64,000 nucleotides of DNA, taken from NCBI RefSeq assembly GCF_003999995.1, contig NZ_RJAD01000002.1, positions 124,001 to 188,000 on the forward strand. Reading direction: 5' to 3'. The stretch comes from Microbacterium sulfonylureivorans (GTDB lineage Bacteria > Actinomycetota > Actinomycetes > Actinomycetales > Microbacteriaceae). The position numbers and the translations under genes were made by a program. Below the pieces are notes generated by a model, which was given only the letters and a program-made list of their open reading frames with translations, searched no databases and was not told where the DNA came from. Positions 31,667 through 43,254 of the stretch are shown piece by piece. Position 1 is the stretch's first letter. Every line of letters begins with the position of its first letter.

Positions 31667-33100
31667 GTGACCCAGGCAGAACTCGTCGTCGTCGCCAATC
31701 GCCTTCCCGTGGACCGCGTGGTCGACGGCTCGGGCGAGCTTTCATGGCGGCGATCGCCCGGAGGACTGGTCACCGCGCTCGAGCCGGTGATGCGTCGCGC
31801 CGACGGCGCCTGGGTGGGCTGGCCCGGCCAGGCAGGCATCGACGTCGAGCCGTTCGAGTTCGAGGGAACGCATCTCGTGCCGGTGTCGCTGAGCGCCGAC
31901 GAGATCGAGCTCTACTACGAGGGCATGTCGAACGACACCTTCTGGCCGCTCTACCACGACGTGATCGCCGAACCGCGCTACCGGCGCGTGTGGTGGGACG
32001 CCTACGTGAAGGTCAACCGGCGATTCGCCGAGGCGGCGGCGAAGGCGGCCGCGCCCGGGGCGACCGTGTGGGTGCAGGACTATCAGCTGCAGCTCGTCCC
32101 GCGCATGCTGCGCGAGTCCCGCCCCGATCTCACGATCGGCTACTTCCACCACATTCCCTTCCCGGCATACGGCCTGTACTCGCAGCTGCCGTGGCGCCGC
32201 CAGGTGCTCGAGGGGCTTCTCGGCGCCGACGTCATCGGATTCCAGCGGGTGGCGGACGCCGGCAACTTCGCGCGCGCAGTTCGACGCGTCCTGCGCTACC
32301 CGACGAAGGCGTCGGGTATCGCCGTGCCGAACGGCGACGGCACGACCCGCAACGCCCTCGCGAAGGCGTTCCCGATCTCGATCGACGCCGCGTCGTACGT
32401 CGAGCTCGCGCGGCGCCCCGAGATCCAGGCGCGCGCCGCCGAGATCCGCGAGGAGCTGGGCAACCCGAAGAAGATCCTGCTCGGCGTCGATCGCCTCGAT
32501 TACACCAAGGGCATCCGGCATCGACTCAAGGCGTTCGGCGAGCTGCTGGCAGACGGCAAGGTGGCGATCGAAGACGTCACGCTGGTGCAGGTCGCGAGTC
32601 CGAGCCGTGAGCGCGTCGCCGCCTACGTGCAGCTTCGTGACGAGATCGAGCTCATGGTGGGACGCATCAACGGCGACTACGACACGATGGGCCACACGGC
32701 GATCCGCTACCTGCATCAGGCGTATCCGCGCGAGGAGATGGTGGCCCTCTTCCTCGCCGCCGACGTCATGCTCGTGACGGCCCTCCGCGACGGCATGAAC
32801 CTCGTCGCCAAGGAATACGTCGCCACGCGGATCGACAACAGGGGCGTGCTGGTGCTGAGCGAGTTCGCGGGCGCCGCGGACGAGCTCGCGAGCGCCGTCC
32901 GCATCAACCCCCACGACATCGACGGGATGAAGGACGCGATCATGCGATCGATCGAGATGCCGTCGGCCGAACAGGGCCGACGGATGAGGGCGCTCCGGCG
33001 CAAGGTGCTGGACAACGACGTGGCGAAGTGGTCGCAGTCGTTCCTCGCGGCGCTGGAGTCCTCCGGCACCGCCAACCGGGCGATCCGGGCCGACGCATGA
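31667..33100 (+). CDS. otsA: Alpha,alpha-trehalose-phosphate synthase (UDP-forming)
   Basis: 477 residues of the GT20 family. V-V-A-N-R-L-P-V and R-S-P-G-G-L-V-T-A-L near the start, W-V-Q-D-Y-Q-L in the active site, H-I-P-F-P, D-R-L-D-Y-T-K-G and the nucleotide-sugar site L-R-D-G-M-N-L-V-A-K-E. It makes trehalose 6-phosphate from UDP-glucose and glucose 6-phosphate in the cytoplasm. GTG start. Its TGA overlaps the ATG of otsB, so the two steps are coupled. Confidence 0.95.
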   Translation: MTQAELVVVANRLPVDRVVDGSGELSWRRSPGGLVTALEPVMRRADGAWVGWPGQAGIDVEPFEFEGTHLVPVSLSADEIELYYEGMSNDTFWPLYHDVIAEPRYRRVWWDAYVKVNRRFAEAAAKAAAPGATVWVQDYQLQLVPRMLRESRPDLTIGYFHHIPFPAYGLYSQLPWRRQVLEGLLGADVIGFQRVADAGNFARAVRRVLRYPTKASGIAVPNGDGTTRNALAKAFPISIDAASYVELARRPEIQARAAEIREELGNPKKILLGVDRLDYTKGIRHRLKAFGELLADGKVAIEDVTLVQVASPSRERVAAYVQLRDEIELMVGRINGDYDTMGHTAIRYLHQAYPREEMVALFLAADVMLVTALRDGMNLVAKEYVATRIDNRGVLVLSEFAGAADELASAVRINPHDIDGMKDAIMRSIEMPSAEQGRRMRALRRKVLDNDVAKWSQSFLAALESSGTANRAIRADA

Positions 33101-33891
33101 GCGACGTCGTCTCGGACGACGAGCGCGCGGCGATCGCGCGGGTCGCGGCATCCGATCGCCTTCTCGTCGCGCTCGACTTCGACGGCACGCTCGCGCCGCT
33201 CGAGGACGAGCCGATGGACGCGCGGATGCTGCCCGCGGCACGCGCCGCGCTCGACGCGCTCGTCGCCGCTCCGGGCACGATCGTCGCGCTGGTGTCGGGC
33301 CGCAGCCTCTCCGACCTGCGGATCATCGCCGAGCACGTCGACGACTCTCCGCTCTTCCTGGCGGGCTCTCACGGCGCCGAGTTCTGGATCCCCGGCCAAG
33401 GCGTCGCGTCGCACGACGACGAGCCCGGCGACGAGCGACTTCGCGACGAGCTCCGCGCACACGCGGAGACGGCGACCGCCGGACTCGAGGGTGTCTGGAT
33501 CGAGCCGAAGCGGTTCGGGTTCGGCGTGCACACCCGCAAGTCGACGCCCGCCGACGCGGCGGAGGCGAACCGCCTCGTCGACGCGATGGTCGCCGCCGAG
33601 GCGCCGCACTGGCGTCGCCGGACGGGTCACAACATCGTCGAGTACGCGTTCCGTCACGAGGGCAAGGACTCCGCGATCGCAGAGCTGCGAGAGCGGACGG
33701 ATGCCTCGGCCGTCCTGTTCGCCGGCGACGACGTCACCGACGAGGACGCGCTCGAGAGCCTCGGTGCGGACGACCTGGGGGTGCACGTGGGGAACCGCCC
33801 CACCGCGGCGTCGCTGTGCGTCCCCGACATCGAGGCGCTGGCCGCGGTGCTGTCCGTCATCGCGGGCGAGCGGGCCTCCGCACGGGAATAG
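33097..33891 (+). CDS. otsB: Trehalose-6-phosphate phosphatase
   Basis: 264 residues, HAD superfamily. Motif I D27-F-D-G-T with nucleophile Asp27, motif II V-S-G-R, the cap region H-G-A-E and H-N-I-V-E-Y, and motif [10 protein letters not shown]. It removes phosphate from trehalose 6-phosphate to give trehalose, an osmoprotectant in Actinobacteria. Four-base overlap with otsA. It ends 10 bases before ilvD, so some read-through into the ilv genes is possible. Confidence 0.93.
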   Translation: MSDVVSDDERAAIARVAASDRLLVALDFDGTLAPLEDEPMDARMLPAARAALDALVAAPGTIVALVSGRSLSDLRIIAEHVDDSPLFLAGSHGAEFWIPGQGVASHDDEPGDERLRDELRAHAETATAGLEGVWIEPKRFGFGVHTRKSTPADAAEANRLVDAMVAAEAPHWRRRTGHNIVEYAFRHEGKDSAIAELRERTDASAVLFAGDDVTDEDALESLGADDLGVHVGNRPTAASLCVPDIEALAAVLSVIAGERASARE

Positions 33892-33901
33892 ACTTCCCAC
33901 C

Positions 33902-35608
33902 ATGCCCCAGCCTGACAACTCCATCGACATCAAGCCCCGCAGCCGCGTGGTGACAGACGGCATCGAAGCGACGACCTCGCGCGGAATGCTCCGCGCGGTC
34001 GGCATGGGCGACGAGGACTGGGACAAGCCGCAGATCGGCATCGCGTCGAGCTGGAACGAGATCACCCCCTGCAACCTGAGCCTCGACCGTCTCGCCCAGG
34101 GCGCCAAGGAGGGCGTGCACGCCGGCGGCGGCTATCCGCTGCAGTTCGGCACCATCTCCGTCTCGGACGGCATCTCGATGGGCCACGAGGGCATGCACTT
34201 CTCGCTCGTCTCGCGCGAGGTCATCGCCGACTCGGTCGAGACCGTCATCATGGCCGAGCGCCTCGACGGCTCGGTGCTGCTCGCAGGCTGCGACAAGTCG
34301 ATCCCCGGCATGCTCATGGCGTCTGCCCGCCTCGACCTGTCGAGCGTGTTCCTGTACGCCGGATCGATCGCGCCGGGCTGGGTGAAGCTCAGCGACGGCA
34401 CCGAGAAGGACGTCACGATCATCGACTCGTTCGAGGCCGTGGGCGCGTGCCTCGCGGGCAAGATGAGCGAGGCCGACCTCAAGCGCATCGAATGCGCGAT
34501 CGCCCCGGGCGAAGGCGCGTGCGGCGGCATGTACACCGCCAACACGATGGCCTCGGTCGCCGAGGCTCTCGGACTCAGCCTTCCCGGGTCCGCCGCGCCG
34601 CCGTCGGCGGATCGCCGCCGCGACTACTTCGCGCACCGCTCCGGAGAGGCGGTCGTCAACCTGCTGCGCCAGGGCATCACGACCCGCGACATCCTCACCA
34701 AGGAGGCGTTCGAGAACGCGATCGCCCTCGCGATGGCGCTCGGCGGCTCGACCAACGTCGTGCTCCACCTCCTCGCGATCGCTCGTGAGGCCGACGTCGA
34801 GCTCAGCCTCCACGACTTCAACCGCATCGGCGACAAGGTGCCGCACGTGGCCGACATGAAGCCGTTCGGCAAGTACGTCATGAACGACGTCGACCGTCAC
34901 GGCGGCATCCCCGTCATCATGAAGGCGATGCTCGACGAGGGCCTCCTTCACGGCGACGCGCTGACCGTCACGGGCAAGACGCTCGCCGAGAACCTGGCCG
35001 ATCTGGACCCCGACCCGGTCGACGGCACCGTGATCCACTCCTTCGACGACCCGATCCACGCGAAGGGCGGAATCACGATCCTGCATGGATCGATCGCGCC
35101 CGAGGGTGCGGTCGTCAAGTCGGCGGGATTCGACGCCGACGTGTTCGAAGGCCCGGCCCGCGTCTTCGAGCGCGAGCGCGCGGCCATGGACGCGCTCGAG
35201 GCCGGCGAGATCGCCGCGGGCGACGTCGTCGTCATCCGCTACGAGGGCCCCAAGGGCGGCCCGGGCATGCGCGAGATGCTCGCGATCACCGCCGCCATCA
35301 AGGGCGCGGGGCTCGGAAAAGATGTACTACTCTTGACGGACGGCAGATTCTCAGGCGGCACAACCGGCCTGTGCATCGGCCACATAGCACCCGAAGCGGT
35401 GGACGCTGGTCCCATCGCCTTCGTGCGCGATGGTGATCTGATACGGGTCGATATCGCGGCTCGCACTCTCGACCTACTCGTCGACGATGCAGAGCTCGAC
35501 TCCCGCCGCTCTGGCTGGGAGCCGCTTCCCCCGCGCTATACCCGTGGCGTCCTTGCCAAGTACTCCCGTCTCGTGCGCTCCGCTGCGGAGGGCGCGACCA
35601 CGGGTTGA
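33902..35608 (+). CDS. ilvD: Dihydroxy-acid dehydratase
   Basis: 568 residues. Fe-S cluster Cys in [12 protein letters not shown] and [12 protein letters not shown], and the C-terminal [10 protein letters not shown]. It dehydrates 2,3-dihydroxy-isovalerate and -methylvalerate, the third step of Val/Ile synthesis. From about 35318 to the stop, codons such as CTA, ATA, AGA, TCA, GTA and GGT appear. By my count about a third of the last ~95 codons end in A or T, against very few upstream. The protein motif stays intact, so this looks like a recombined 3' end rather than decay. Confidence 0.95.
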   Translation: MPQPDNSIDIKPRSRVVTDGIEATTSRGMLRAVGMGDEDWDKPQIGIASSWNEITPCNLSLDRLAQGAKEGVHAGGGYPLQFGTISVSDGISMGHEGMHFSLVSREVIADSVETVIMAERLDGSVLLAGCDKSIPGMLMASARLDLSSVFLYAGSIAPGWVKLSDGTEKDVTIIDSFEAVGACLAGKMSEADLKRIECAIAPGEGACGGMYTANTMASVAEALGLSLPGSAAPPSADRRRDYFAHRSGEAVVNLLRQGITTRDILTKEAFENAIALAMALGGSTNVVLHLLAIAREADVELSLHDFNRIGDKVPHVADMKPFGKYVMNDVDRHGGIPVIMKAMLDEGLLHGDALTVTGKTLAENLADLDPDPVDGTVIHSFDDPIHAKGGITILHGSIAPEGAVVKSAGFDADVFEGPARVFERERAAMDALEAGEIAAGDVVVIRYEGPKGGPGMREMLAITAAIKGAGLGKDVLLLTDGRFSGGTTGLCIGHIAPEAVDAGPIAFVRDGDLIRVDIAARTLDLLVDDAELDSRRSGWEPLPPRYTRGVLAKYSRLVRSAAEGATTG

Positions 35609-35653
35609 GCACGGCTACCGACATCCCCTCCGACTGATCCGAGGAACATCACC

Positions 35654-37456
35654 ATGCCCGCCGAAACCGCTGCGGCCGTCCCACGGCCACCCGCTCGCAC
35701 CGCCACCGCGCCCGTGCTCACGGGCGCACAGGCGGTCGTCCGTTCGCTCGAGCTGCTCGGCGTCACCGACGTCTTCGGGCTGCCGGGCGGCGCGATCCTC
35801 CCCGTCTACGACCCGCTGATGGACAGCACCGAGCTGCGCCACATCCTCGTGCGCCACGAGCAGGGCGCCGGCCACGCGGCCGAGGGCTACGCGGCCGCGT
35901 CGAACAAGATCGGCGTCGCCATCGCGACGTCCGGTCCCGGCGCGACCAACCTCGTGACCGCGATCGCCGACGCCTACATGGACTCGGTCCCGATCGTCTG
36001 CATCACCGGGCAGGTCTTCTCCAACCTCATGGGAACGGACGCCTTCCAGGAGGCCGACATCGTCGGCATCACGATGCCGATCACGAAGCACTCCTTCCTC
36101 GTGAAGGACGCCTCCGAGATCCCCGGCGCCATCGCTGCGGCGTTCGAGATCGCCGGCACGGGCCGCCCCGGCCCCGTGCTCGTCGACATCACCAAGGACG
36201 CGCAGCAGGCCGAGGCGCCCTTCCTGTGGCCGCCGAAGATCGACCTGCCCGGCTACCGGCCGGTGACGAAGGCCCACGGCAAGCAGATCCAGGCGGCGGC
36301 GCAGCTCATCGCCGAGGCCAAGAAGCCCGTGCTCTACGTCGGCGGCGGCGTCATCCGCTCGCAGGCGTCGGCCGAGCTGCTGACTCTCGCCGAGTCGACC
36401 GGCGCTCCGGTCGTCACCACGCTCATGGCCCGGGGCGCATTCCCCGACTCGCACCAGCAGCACCTCGGCATGCCCGGCATGCACGGCACGGTGCCCGCGG
36501 TCCTCGCGCTGCAGGAGGCCGATCTCCTGGTGTCGCTCGGTGCCCGATTCGACGACCGCGTCACCGGCAAGGCGGCCCTGTTCGCGCCCAACGCGCAGGT
36601 GGTCCACGTCGACATCGACCCCGCCGAGATCTCGAAGATCCGCACCGCGGACGTGCCGATCGTGGGCGACCTCAAGGACGTGCTCGTCGACCTCGACGCC
36701 GCCTTCCGTGCGGTGGCGCAGACATCCGCTCCCGACATCGCCGAATGGTGGTCGTTCCTCGACGGCCTGCGCGACGAGTTCCCGCTCGGCTACACGCAGC
36801 CGAGCGACGGGCTGATGTCGCCGCAGTACGTGATCCAGCGCATCGGCGAGCTGACCGGACCGGAGGGCATCTACGCCGCCGGCGTCGGACAGCACCAGAT
36901 GTGGGCGGCGCAGTTCATCAAGTACGAGCGGCCCAACGCGTGGCTCAACTCCGGCGGCGCCGGGACGATGGGCTACTCGGTTCCCGCGGCCATGGGCGCC
37001 AAGGTGGCAGAGCCCGACCGTCAGGTGTGGGCGATCGACGGCGACGGATGCTTCCAGATGACCAACCAGGAGCTCGCGACCTGCGCGATCAACAACATCC
37101 CGATCAAGGTCGCGATCATCAACAACTCGTCGCTCGGCATGGTGCGCCAGTGGCAGACGCTGTTCTACGACGGCCGCTACTCGCACACCAACCTCAACAC
37201 CGGCCACGGCACGGTGCGCATCCCCGACTTCGTCAAGCTGGCCGAGGCGTACGGGTGCCTCGCGATCCGCGTCGAGAAGGAGGAGGACGTGGATGCCGCG
37301 GTGCAGCTCGCCCTCGACACGAACGACCGCCCCGTGGTGATCGACTTCGTCGTGAGCGCCGATGCGATGGTCTGGCCGATGGTGCCGCAGGGCGTGAGCA
37401 ACAGCTACGTCCAGTACGCGCGCGATCACGCACCCGCCTTCGAGCAGGAGGACTGA
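35654..37456 (+). CDS. ilvB: Acetolactate synthase large subunit
   Basis: 600 residues. TPP enzyme with the N-terminal Glu in H-E-Q-G-A, a central FAD-binding domain ([10 protein letters not shown]), and the TPP/Mg motif G-D-G-C-F-Q ... [12 protein letters not shown]. It condenses two pyruvates, or pyruvate with 2-oxobutyrate, as the first common step of branched-chain amino acid synthesis. 45 bases after ilvD; followed after 4 bases by ilvN. No leader peptide rich in Leu/Ile/Val codons was seen upstream. Confidence 0.96.
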   Translation: MPAETAAAVPRPPARTATAPVLTGAQAVVRSLELLGVTDVFGLPGGAILPVYDPLMDSTELRHILVRHEQGAGHAAEGYAAASNKIGVAIATSGPGATNLVTAIADAYMDSVPIVCITGQVFSNLMGTDAFQEADIVGITMPITKHSFLVKDASEIPGAIAAAFEIAGTGRPGPVLVDITKDAQQAEAPFLWPPKIDLPGYRPVTKAHGKQIQAAAQLIAEAKKPVLYVGGGVIRSQASAELLTLAESTGAPVVTTLMARGAFPDSHQQHLGMPGMHGTVPAVLALQEADLLVSLGARFDDRVTGKAALFAPNAQVVHVDIDPAEISKIRTADVPIVGDLKDVLVDLDAAFRAVAQTSAPDIAEWWSFLDGLRDEFPLGYTQPSDGLMSPQYVIQRIGELTGPEGIYAAGVGQHQMWAAQFIKYERPNAWLNSGGAGTMGYSVPAAMGAKVAEPDRQVWAIDGDGCFQMTNQELATCAINNIPIKVAIINNSSLGMVRQWQTLFYDGRYSHTNLNTGHGTVRIPDFVKLAEAYGCLAIRVEKEEDVDAAVQLALDTNDRPVVIDFVVSADAMVWPMVPQGVSNSYVQYARDHAPAFEQED

Positions 37457-37460
37457 CGCC

Positions 37461-37970
37461 ATGACCACTCACGTGCTGAGCCTCCTCGTCGAGGACAAGC
37501 CGGGTCTGCTGACCCGTGTCGCCGGGCTCTTCGCCCGCCGCGGCTTCAACATCGAATCGCTCGCGGTGGGCGTCACCGAGGTCCCCGGGCTCTCGCGCAT
37601 CACCGTCGTCGTCGACGTCGACGAACTGCCGCTCGAGCAGGTGACGAAGCAGCTCAACAAGCTCGTCAACGTCATCAAGATCGTCGAGCTCGACATGGCC
37701 TCGTCGGTGCAGCGCGAGCACATGCTCGTCAAGGTCCGCGCCGACAACCAGACCCGCTCGAACGTGCTGGAGGTCGTGAGCCTCTTCCGCGGCTCGATCG
37801 TCGACTACGCCACCGACGCCCTCGTCGTCGAGGTGACGGGCGACAAGGGCAAGGTCGAGGCCTTCCTGCGCGCTCTCGAGCCGTTCGGCATCAAGGAGCT
37901 CGCGCAGTCCGGCCTGCTCGCCATCGGCCGCGGCGGCAAGAGCATCACCGAGCGCGTCCTGCGCGGCTGA
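37461..37970 (+). CDS. ilvN: Acetolactate synthase small (regulatory) subunit
   Basis: 169 residues. N-terminal ACT domain (H-V-L-S-L-L-V-E-D-K-P-G-L-L-T-R-V-A-G-L-F) which binds valine for feedback control, and a C-terminal ALS_ss_C domain (E-A-F-L-R-A-L-E-P-F-G-I-K-E). Forms the holoenzyme with IlvB. Length is normal. Four bases separate it from ilvB and about 60 from ilvC, which has its own strong RBS. Confidence 0.95.
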   Translation: MTTHVLSLLVEDKPGLLTRVAGLFARRGFNIESLAVGVTEVPGLSRITVVVDVDELPLEQVTKQLNKLVNVIKIVELDMASSVQREHMLVKVRADNQTRSNVLEVVSLFRGSIVDYATDALVVEVTGDKGKVEAFLRALEPFGIKELAQSGLLAIGRGGKSITERVLRG

Positions 37971-39056
<1,086 letters not shown>

Positions 39057-39066
39057 TCCTGATCTT

Positions 39067-39109
39067 CGAGGGCTCGCGCCGACTTCGGATCGGAGCGCGC
39101 GAGCCCTCG
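39067..39109. terminator. Hairpin terminator after ilvC
   Basis: A perfect 13-bp stem (39067-39079 with 39097-39109) ten bases after the ilvC stop. A second hairpin follows at 39150-39176. Confidence 0.7.
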
Positions 39110-39149
39110 GACCTGTGCACGGTGGAGCATCCTCCACCCGGCACGATGT

Positions 39150-39176
39150 GGGCCGCCCCCTACGAAGGGGCGGCCC
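39150..39176. terminator. Second hairpin after ilvC
   Basis: Ten-bp GC-only stem, GGGCCGCCCC (39150-39159) with GGGGCGGCCC (39167-39176), loop of seven bases. Together with 39067-39109 it separates the ilv operon from the secreted-protein gene. Confidence 0.7.
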
Positions 39177-39343
39177 TTCGTGCGTCCGGATATCGTTCGG
39201 TCCCTCCGTCCGCGCGGAAACGGGTACCGATGCGGCGGATCGTCGAGGCATGTCGTGGGATGCCTCCGCCCGGTCCTCTCCCGTTCACGCGACACGCAGG
39301 ACGGTGACCCGGTCCGTTCACCCCGGCACGCGACGCTCGGCGC

Positions 39344-42300
39344 GTGGACCGCACTGTCGTCGCCGCCCGTTCCGCCCTCGTCCTCATGGTCGCCCTCGCG
39401 ACAGTCGTCTCTCCGGTCGCCTCGGCACCGGCGCGCGCCGATCCCTCGGCGTACGCGCTCCCCGCGCCGGTGGCGGCTCCCGCCGTCGTCATCAACGAGA
39501 TCGCGGCGTCGTCGTCACGATCGACGGCCGACAGCTTCTTCGAGCTGAAGAACATCTCCGACAGCGTCGTAGACCTCTCGGGCTGGGGGATCTACCGCTG
39601 CGGCGCGACCGGCCTCCGGGCCAAGCGGGGCGCTGCCGAGGCCGAGCTGTCAGGAGTGGTGCTCGCTCCCGGCGAGATCTTCACGGCCGGTCGCGTCGGC
39701 GTCGCGCTCGCATCCGGCGGCGTCCCCGACGCGGTCTTCTCGAACCCGTTCACGTCGACCGGATACGGTCTGTTCCTCGAGGACCCCGACGGCCGGCTCA
39801 TCGATGCCGTCGCCGTCTACCCGAGCACCCCGACGCCGATGACGACCGAGTGCAGCGCGCACGGCAACCTGCCGAACACTCTCGCGGCGGGCCTCGACGA
39901 GAGCTGGCAGCGCGTCGCCTCGACCGGGCACTCGCGCGCCGACTTCGTGCGCGCGCCGGCGACGCGCGGCATCGCCGATGCGGCGAGGCCCGAGTCGGCA
40001 TCCGTCGGCAGGGTGCGCATCGACGAGGTCGCCCCGGCGGGTCCGGCCGGCTCGGCGGACGATTTCGTCGAGCTCCGCAACGCGGGCGCCGGTGATGTCG
40101 ACATGAGCGGCTGGCGGCTGTACCGCTGCACGGCGGCGGGGGTGCTCGACGCCGACACCCTGCAGGCGACGCTCGCCGGCGGGACAGTCCTGACCGCAGG
40201 CGAGCGCCTCGTCGTCGGCGGCCCCGGCTTCTTGCCGCGCGCGGGGGAGAGGACAGCGGATGCCTCGACCGCGACGTCGCTCGCGGACACGACGTCCGGT
40301 GTACTCCTCACGACGGCCGACGGAGTGCGGGTCGACGGTCTCACCGTCTCGAACCACTTCGACACGGCCTGTCAGACCGGAGACGAGAAGCTCGCCTCGA
40401 CCCTCGACTACCGCACAGGGGAGAGCTGGCAGCGGCACCCGCGCACCGGCGTGTTCTCGGTCGCCGCCCGCACCCCAGGCCGAGCCAACGCGATCGCGGA
40501 CGCCGCTCCCGCGGGCGCGCTCTCGGTCGAAGCCTGGACGGATGTCGCGATCAGCGAATTCGCGGTGGATCCCGACATCCGTCCGGTACCCGACGGCTAT
40601 GACCGGCACCACTTCGTCGAGTTGGGCAACTACGGATCGACGACCGTCGAAATCGGCGGGTGGAAGATCATCGGATGCCGCACCGACGGGTTCCGCGACA
40701 CCGACACCCTCGCGACGGTCGCCGAGGGAAGCAGCATCGCTCCTGGGCGGACGTGGGTCGCGGCGCTCGAAGGGACCGCTGCCGCGCGGGACGCGGAAGT
40801 CCTGTTCGCCGAGCCGCTCGACTTCCTCGGCGCGGGGGTGTGGATCGAGGACGCCGACGGTAACAAGGTCGACAGCGTCGGCGCCTATCACGCCAACGAG
40901 ATGGACCACAGTCTGGAGCGCCACAGCGCATGCTCCAACGGCCTGTCGCTGTCGACCTTCGCACCGGATCGGCTCGTGGGCGAGACCTACCAGCGGGTGA
41001 GGTTCTCGGGTGTCGATATCGACGACTACGTGACCGCGGCGGCGACGCCGGGAACGCTGGACGAGCGGCCCTGGCTCGCTCCGGCCGAGCTCACGACGAT
41101 CGCGGCGGAGCGGCTCGACGCGCGGGTCGAGGCGCTGCGGTCGCGTGACGACGAGGTCGCGGCATCCGATGCGCTCGCCGGCGGAGCGCAGTCGGCGTCG
41201 ATCGTCGAGGCCCATGCCGGGACCAGTGGTGGCGGCCCGCTGGTCGGGCGCACGGGCACCGGCGAGCGCCGCGTGAACGCCCGCGACCTGAGCGCGCTGC
41301 GCGCCGAGGACGACGGGTACGACCACCCCTACGTGCGGATGACCGTCGACATTCCCGCCGACGCATCGAGGGTGACCTGGCGAGGACGCGCTGTCGGCCG
41401 GACCGAGCTGAGCCTGTCGGTGTGGAATGAGGCATCCGGATCATGGCGCGCTCTCGACACCGCGGCCGGGCCCACATCCGACGGGGTCCTGACCCTCACG
41501 GGGGCTCTGGCGGACGGGGAACGGCCGGGCGGACGTGCGGAGGTCCTCGTGCAGAGCGTGCCGCGGACCGCGTCCGCGCTGGCCGAAGAACCCGACGGGG
41601 CGTTCGCGGATCCGGACGACTACGACTTCGCGATCAGCCACATCACCGACACGCAGTACCTGACCGAGGCCTATCCCGACGTGTACGCCGAGGCCGTCGG
41701 CTGGATCCTCGCCAACCGCGACGTGCGAAAGATCGCCTTCGCGACCCACACGGGCGACCTCGTGCAGAACTGGGTGGATCCCGATCAGACCGAGCCGCGC
41801 GCGCGGCGCGAGTTCGGTATCGCCTCCGAGATCCAGGGCAGGCTCGATGACGCGGGGATGCCCAACAGCGTGCTGCCGGGCAACCACGACAACAAGCGCG
41901 GGATCACGAACGAGCTGTTCAACATCTATTTCGGCCCCGAACGCTACGCCGACGCGCCCTGGTACGGCGAGTCGATCGCTCCGGGTGACAACAGTGCGAA
42001 CTACTCGACGTTTGAGCGCTCGGGATCGCGATTCCTGATGCTGTCGCTGCCGTACGCGTTCGGCGAGCGCGAGCTCGCGTGGGCAGAGGATGTGGTGGCG
42101 CGGCATCCCGGTCACAACGTCGTCGTCTCGACGCACGAGCACGTGACACCGGCGGCCCTCGACAGCCCGGTCGGCCGCTCCATCGGGTCGAGGTGGACCT
42201 CGCGCGGCGGCGAGCTGTGGGCGCGGGTCGTGGCGCCGAACCGCAACGTGATCGCAGTGCTGTCAGGGCACTTCCATGGTCTCGGCCGCATCGTGACCGA

Positions 42301-42667
42301 GGACGCCGGTGGAATCGAGGGGCACACGGTGGTCGAGCTGGTCGCCGATTACCAGGAGTTCCGCACGCACTCGGGGGAGCGGTCGACCGGCTTCCAGAGG
42401 CTTCTGCAGTTCGATCTCGCCGCCGGCCGGATCGCCGTGGACACGTTCTCGTCGAATCTCGGCGCGCACGCGTCGTTCCCGTACGACTACGAGCAGTTCG
42501 TGCCCGAGAACGGCCGCGAGACGAGTGCGACGAACGCCCGGCCGTGGAACGTGCTCGACGCCGGGCTGCAGAACCGGTACACCGCCGCCGACGACGACTT
42601 CGGGGTCGAGATCGCCTTCCAGTACGACAAGGCGGTGCTCACAGAAGGGGTGTACGTGTCGGGCTGA
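39344..42667 (+). CDS. Secreted lamin-tail-domain metallophosphoesterase
   Basis: 1107 residues. A signal peptide ends near residue 32 (A-P-A-R-A). Three lamin-tail (LTD) modules begin near residues 46, 221 and 401, each with the pattern I-x-E ... F-V/F-E-L-x-N ... D-x-S-G-W (third: V-E-I-G-G-W) and a Cys pair. After a linker, a calcineurin-like phosphoesterase spans about 762-1010: D-T-Q, T-G-D-L-V, G-N-H-D (~845), S-T-H-E-H, G-H-F-H-G, which supply the two-metal site. It is exported and should hydrolyse phosphoesters outside the cell, with LTDs as adhesion or surface modules. It ends Y-V-S-G with no LPxTG or C-terminal helix. GTG start with no obvious RBS. Confidence 0.85.
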   Translation: MDRTVVAARSALVLMVALATVVSPVASAPARADPSAYALPAPVAAPAVVINEIAASSSRSTADSFFELKNISDSVVDLSGWGIYRCGATGLRAKRGAAEAELSGVVLAPGEIFTAGRVGVALASGGVPDAVFSNPFTSTGYGLFLEDPDGRLIDAVAVYPSTPTPMTTECSAHGNLPNTLAAGLDESWQRVASTGHSRADFVRAPATRGIADAARPESASVGRVRIDEVAPAGPAGSADDFVELRNAGAGDVDMSGWRLYRCTAAGVLDADTLQATLAGGTVLTAGERLVVGGPGFLPRAGERTADASTATSLADTTSGVLLTTADGVRVDGLTVSNHFDTACQTGDEKLASTLDYRTGESWQRHPRTGVFSVAARTPGRANAIADAAPAGALSVEAWTDVAISEFAVDPDIRPVPDGYDRHHFVELGNYGSTTVEIGGWKIIGCRTDGFRDTDTLATVAEGSSIAPGRTWVAALEGTAAARDAEVLFAEPLDFLGAGVWIEDADGNKVDSVGAYHANEMDHSLERHSACSNGLSLSTFAPDRLVGETYQRVRFSGVDIDDYVTAAATPGTLDERPWLAPAELTTIAAERLDARVEALRSRDDEVAASDALAGGAQSASIVEAHAGTSGGGPLVGRTGTGERRVNARDLSALRAEDDGYDHPYVRMTVDIPADASRVTWRGRAVGRTELSLSVWNEASGSWRALDTAAGPTSDGVLTLTGALADGERPGGRAEVLVQSVPRTASALAEEPDGAFADPDDYDFAISHITDTQYLTEAYPDVYAEAVGWILANRDVRKIAFATHTGDLVQNWVDPDQTEPRARREFGIASEIQGRLDDAGMPNSVLPGNHDNKRGITNELFNIYFGPERYADAPWYGESIAPGDNSANYSTFERSGSRFLMLSLPYAFGERELAWAEDVVARHPGHNVVVSTHEHVTPAALDSPVGRSIGSRWTSRGGELWARVVAPNRNVIAVLSGHFHGLGRIVTEDAGGIEGHTVVELVADYQEFRTHSGERSTGFQRLLQFDLAAGRIAVDTFSSNLGAHASFPYDYEQFVPENGRETSATNARPWNVLDAGLQNRYTAADDDFGVEIAFQYDKAVLTEGVYVSG

Positions 42668-42708
42668 GTCCGTCGATCGCTCGCCGGGCGCACCGCTACG
42701 CTGATCAC

Positions 42709-43254
42709 GTGCCAGCCGGACGCGACGACGATGCCCTCACCTGGGACGGTGACGACGACCCGACGCTCGACGTCGGCGCCGCCGAGACCACGGAGGCGGT
42801 GAACCAGACCGGCGCCGCTGCGCCGCTCCCCGAAGGATGGAGCGCCGTCGGCAAGGGAAGCAAGACGCTCGACTCGCCGGAGGGTGAGGACGTCGAGGCG
42901 CCGGTCGACCCGCGAGGCTCCCTGGAGTCCGACGCGCAGGGGCCGGCTCCACGCGAGCCCATGGGGAACGTCGAGCTGATCTCTCTCGGAGTCCTGGGCG
43001 GCTTCTCCGTGCTCTACGCGGTCGGCTGGCTGATCGGGGGGCTCCGTCTGCAGGACGCGGCGCAGTTCCTCGTCGCATCGGTCGCGTACCAGGTCAGCCT
43101 GTGGCTCGCCATCCTCGCGCCGATCGTCTGGTTCGGATCGGTGTACCTACTCACGACGGGCTCCAAGAAGTGGGTGCGATTCCTCTGGCTCATCGGGGGA
43201 GTGCTGTTCCTCATCCCGTGGCCGTTCATCATGGTGGGGGCGATCGGCCGATGA
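42709..43254 (+). CDS. Membrane protein with acidic cytoplasmic N-terminus, unknown function
   Basis: 181 residues from GTG 42709. Residues 1-85 are acidic and disorder-prone (D-D-D, E-G-E-D-V-E), followed by three or four hydrophobic segments (about 89-110, 121-150 and 158-180), ending G-A-I-G-R. No family is recognised. It overlaps the next membrane-protein gene by four bases (ATGA), so the two are a translationally coupled pair and may form a complex. They lie upstream of serA but on separate transcription logic. Confidence 0.75.
   Translation: MPAGRDDDALTWDGDDDPTLDVGAAETTEAVNQTGAAAPLPEGWSAVGKGSKTLDSPEGEDVEAPVDPRGSLESDAQGPAPREPMGNVELISLGVLGGFSVLYAVGWLIGGLRLQDAAQFLVASVAYQVSLWLAILAPIVWFGSVYLLTTGSKKWVRFLWLIGGVLFLIPWPFIMVGAIGR

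Noticed and set aside
35609..35653. Attenuator leader peptide before ilvB
   Set aside because: The only short frame in the spacer contains a single Ile and no run of Leu, Ile or Val codons, and no alternative hairpins are seen.
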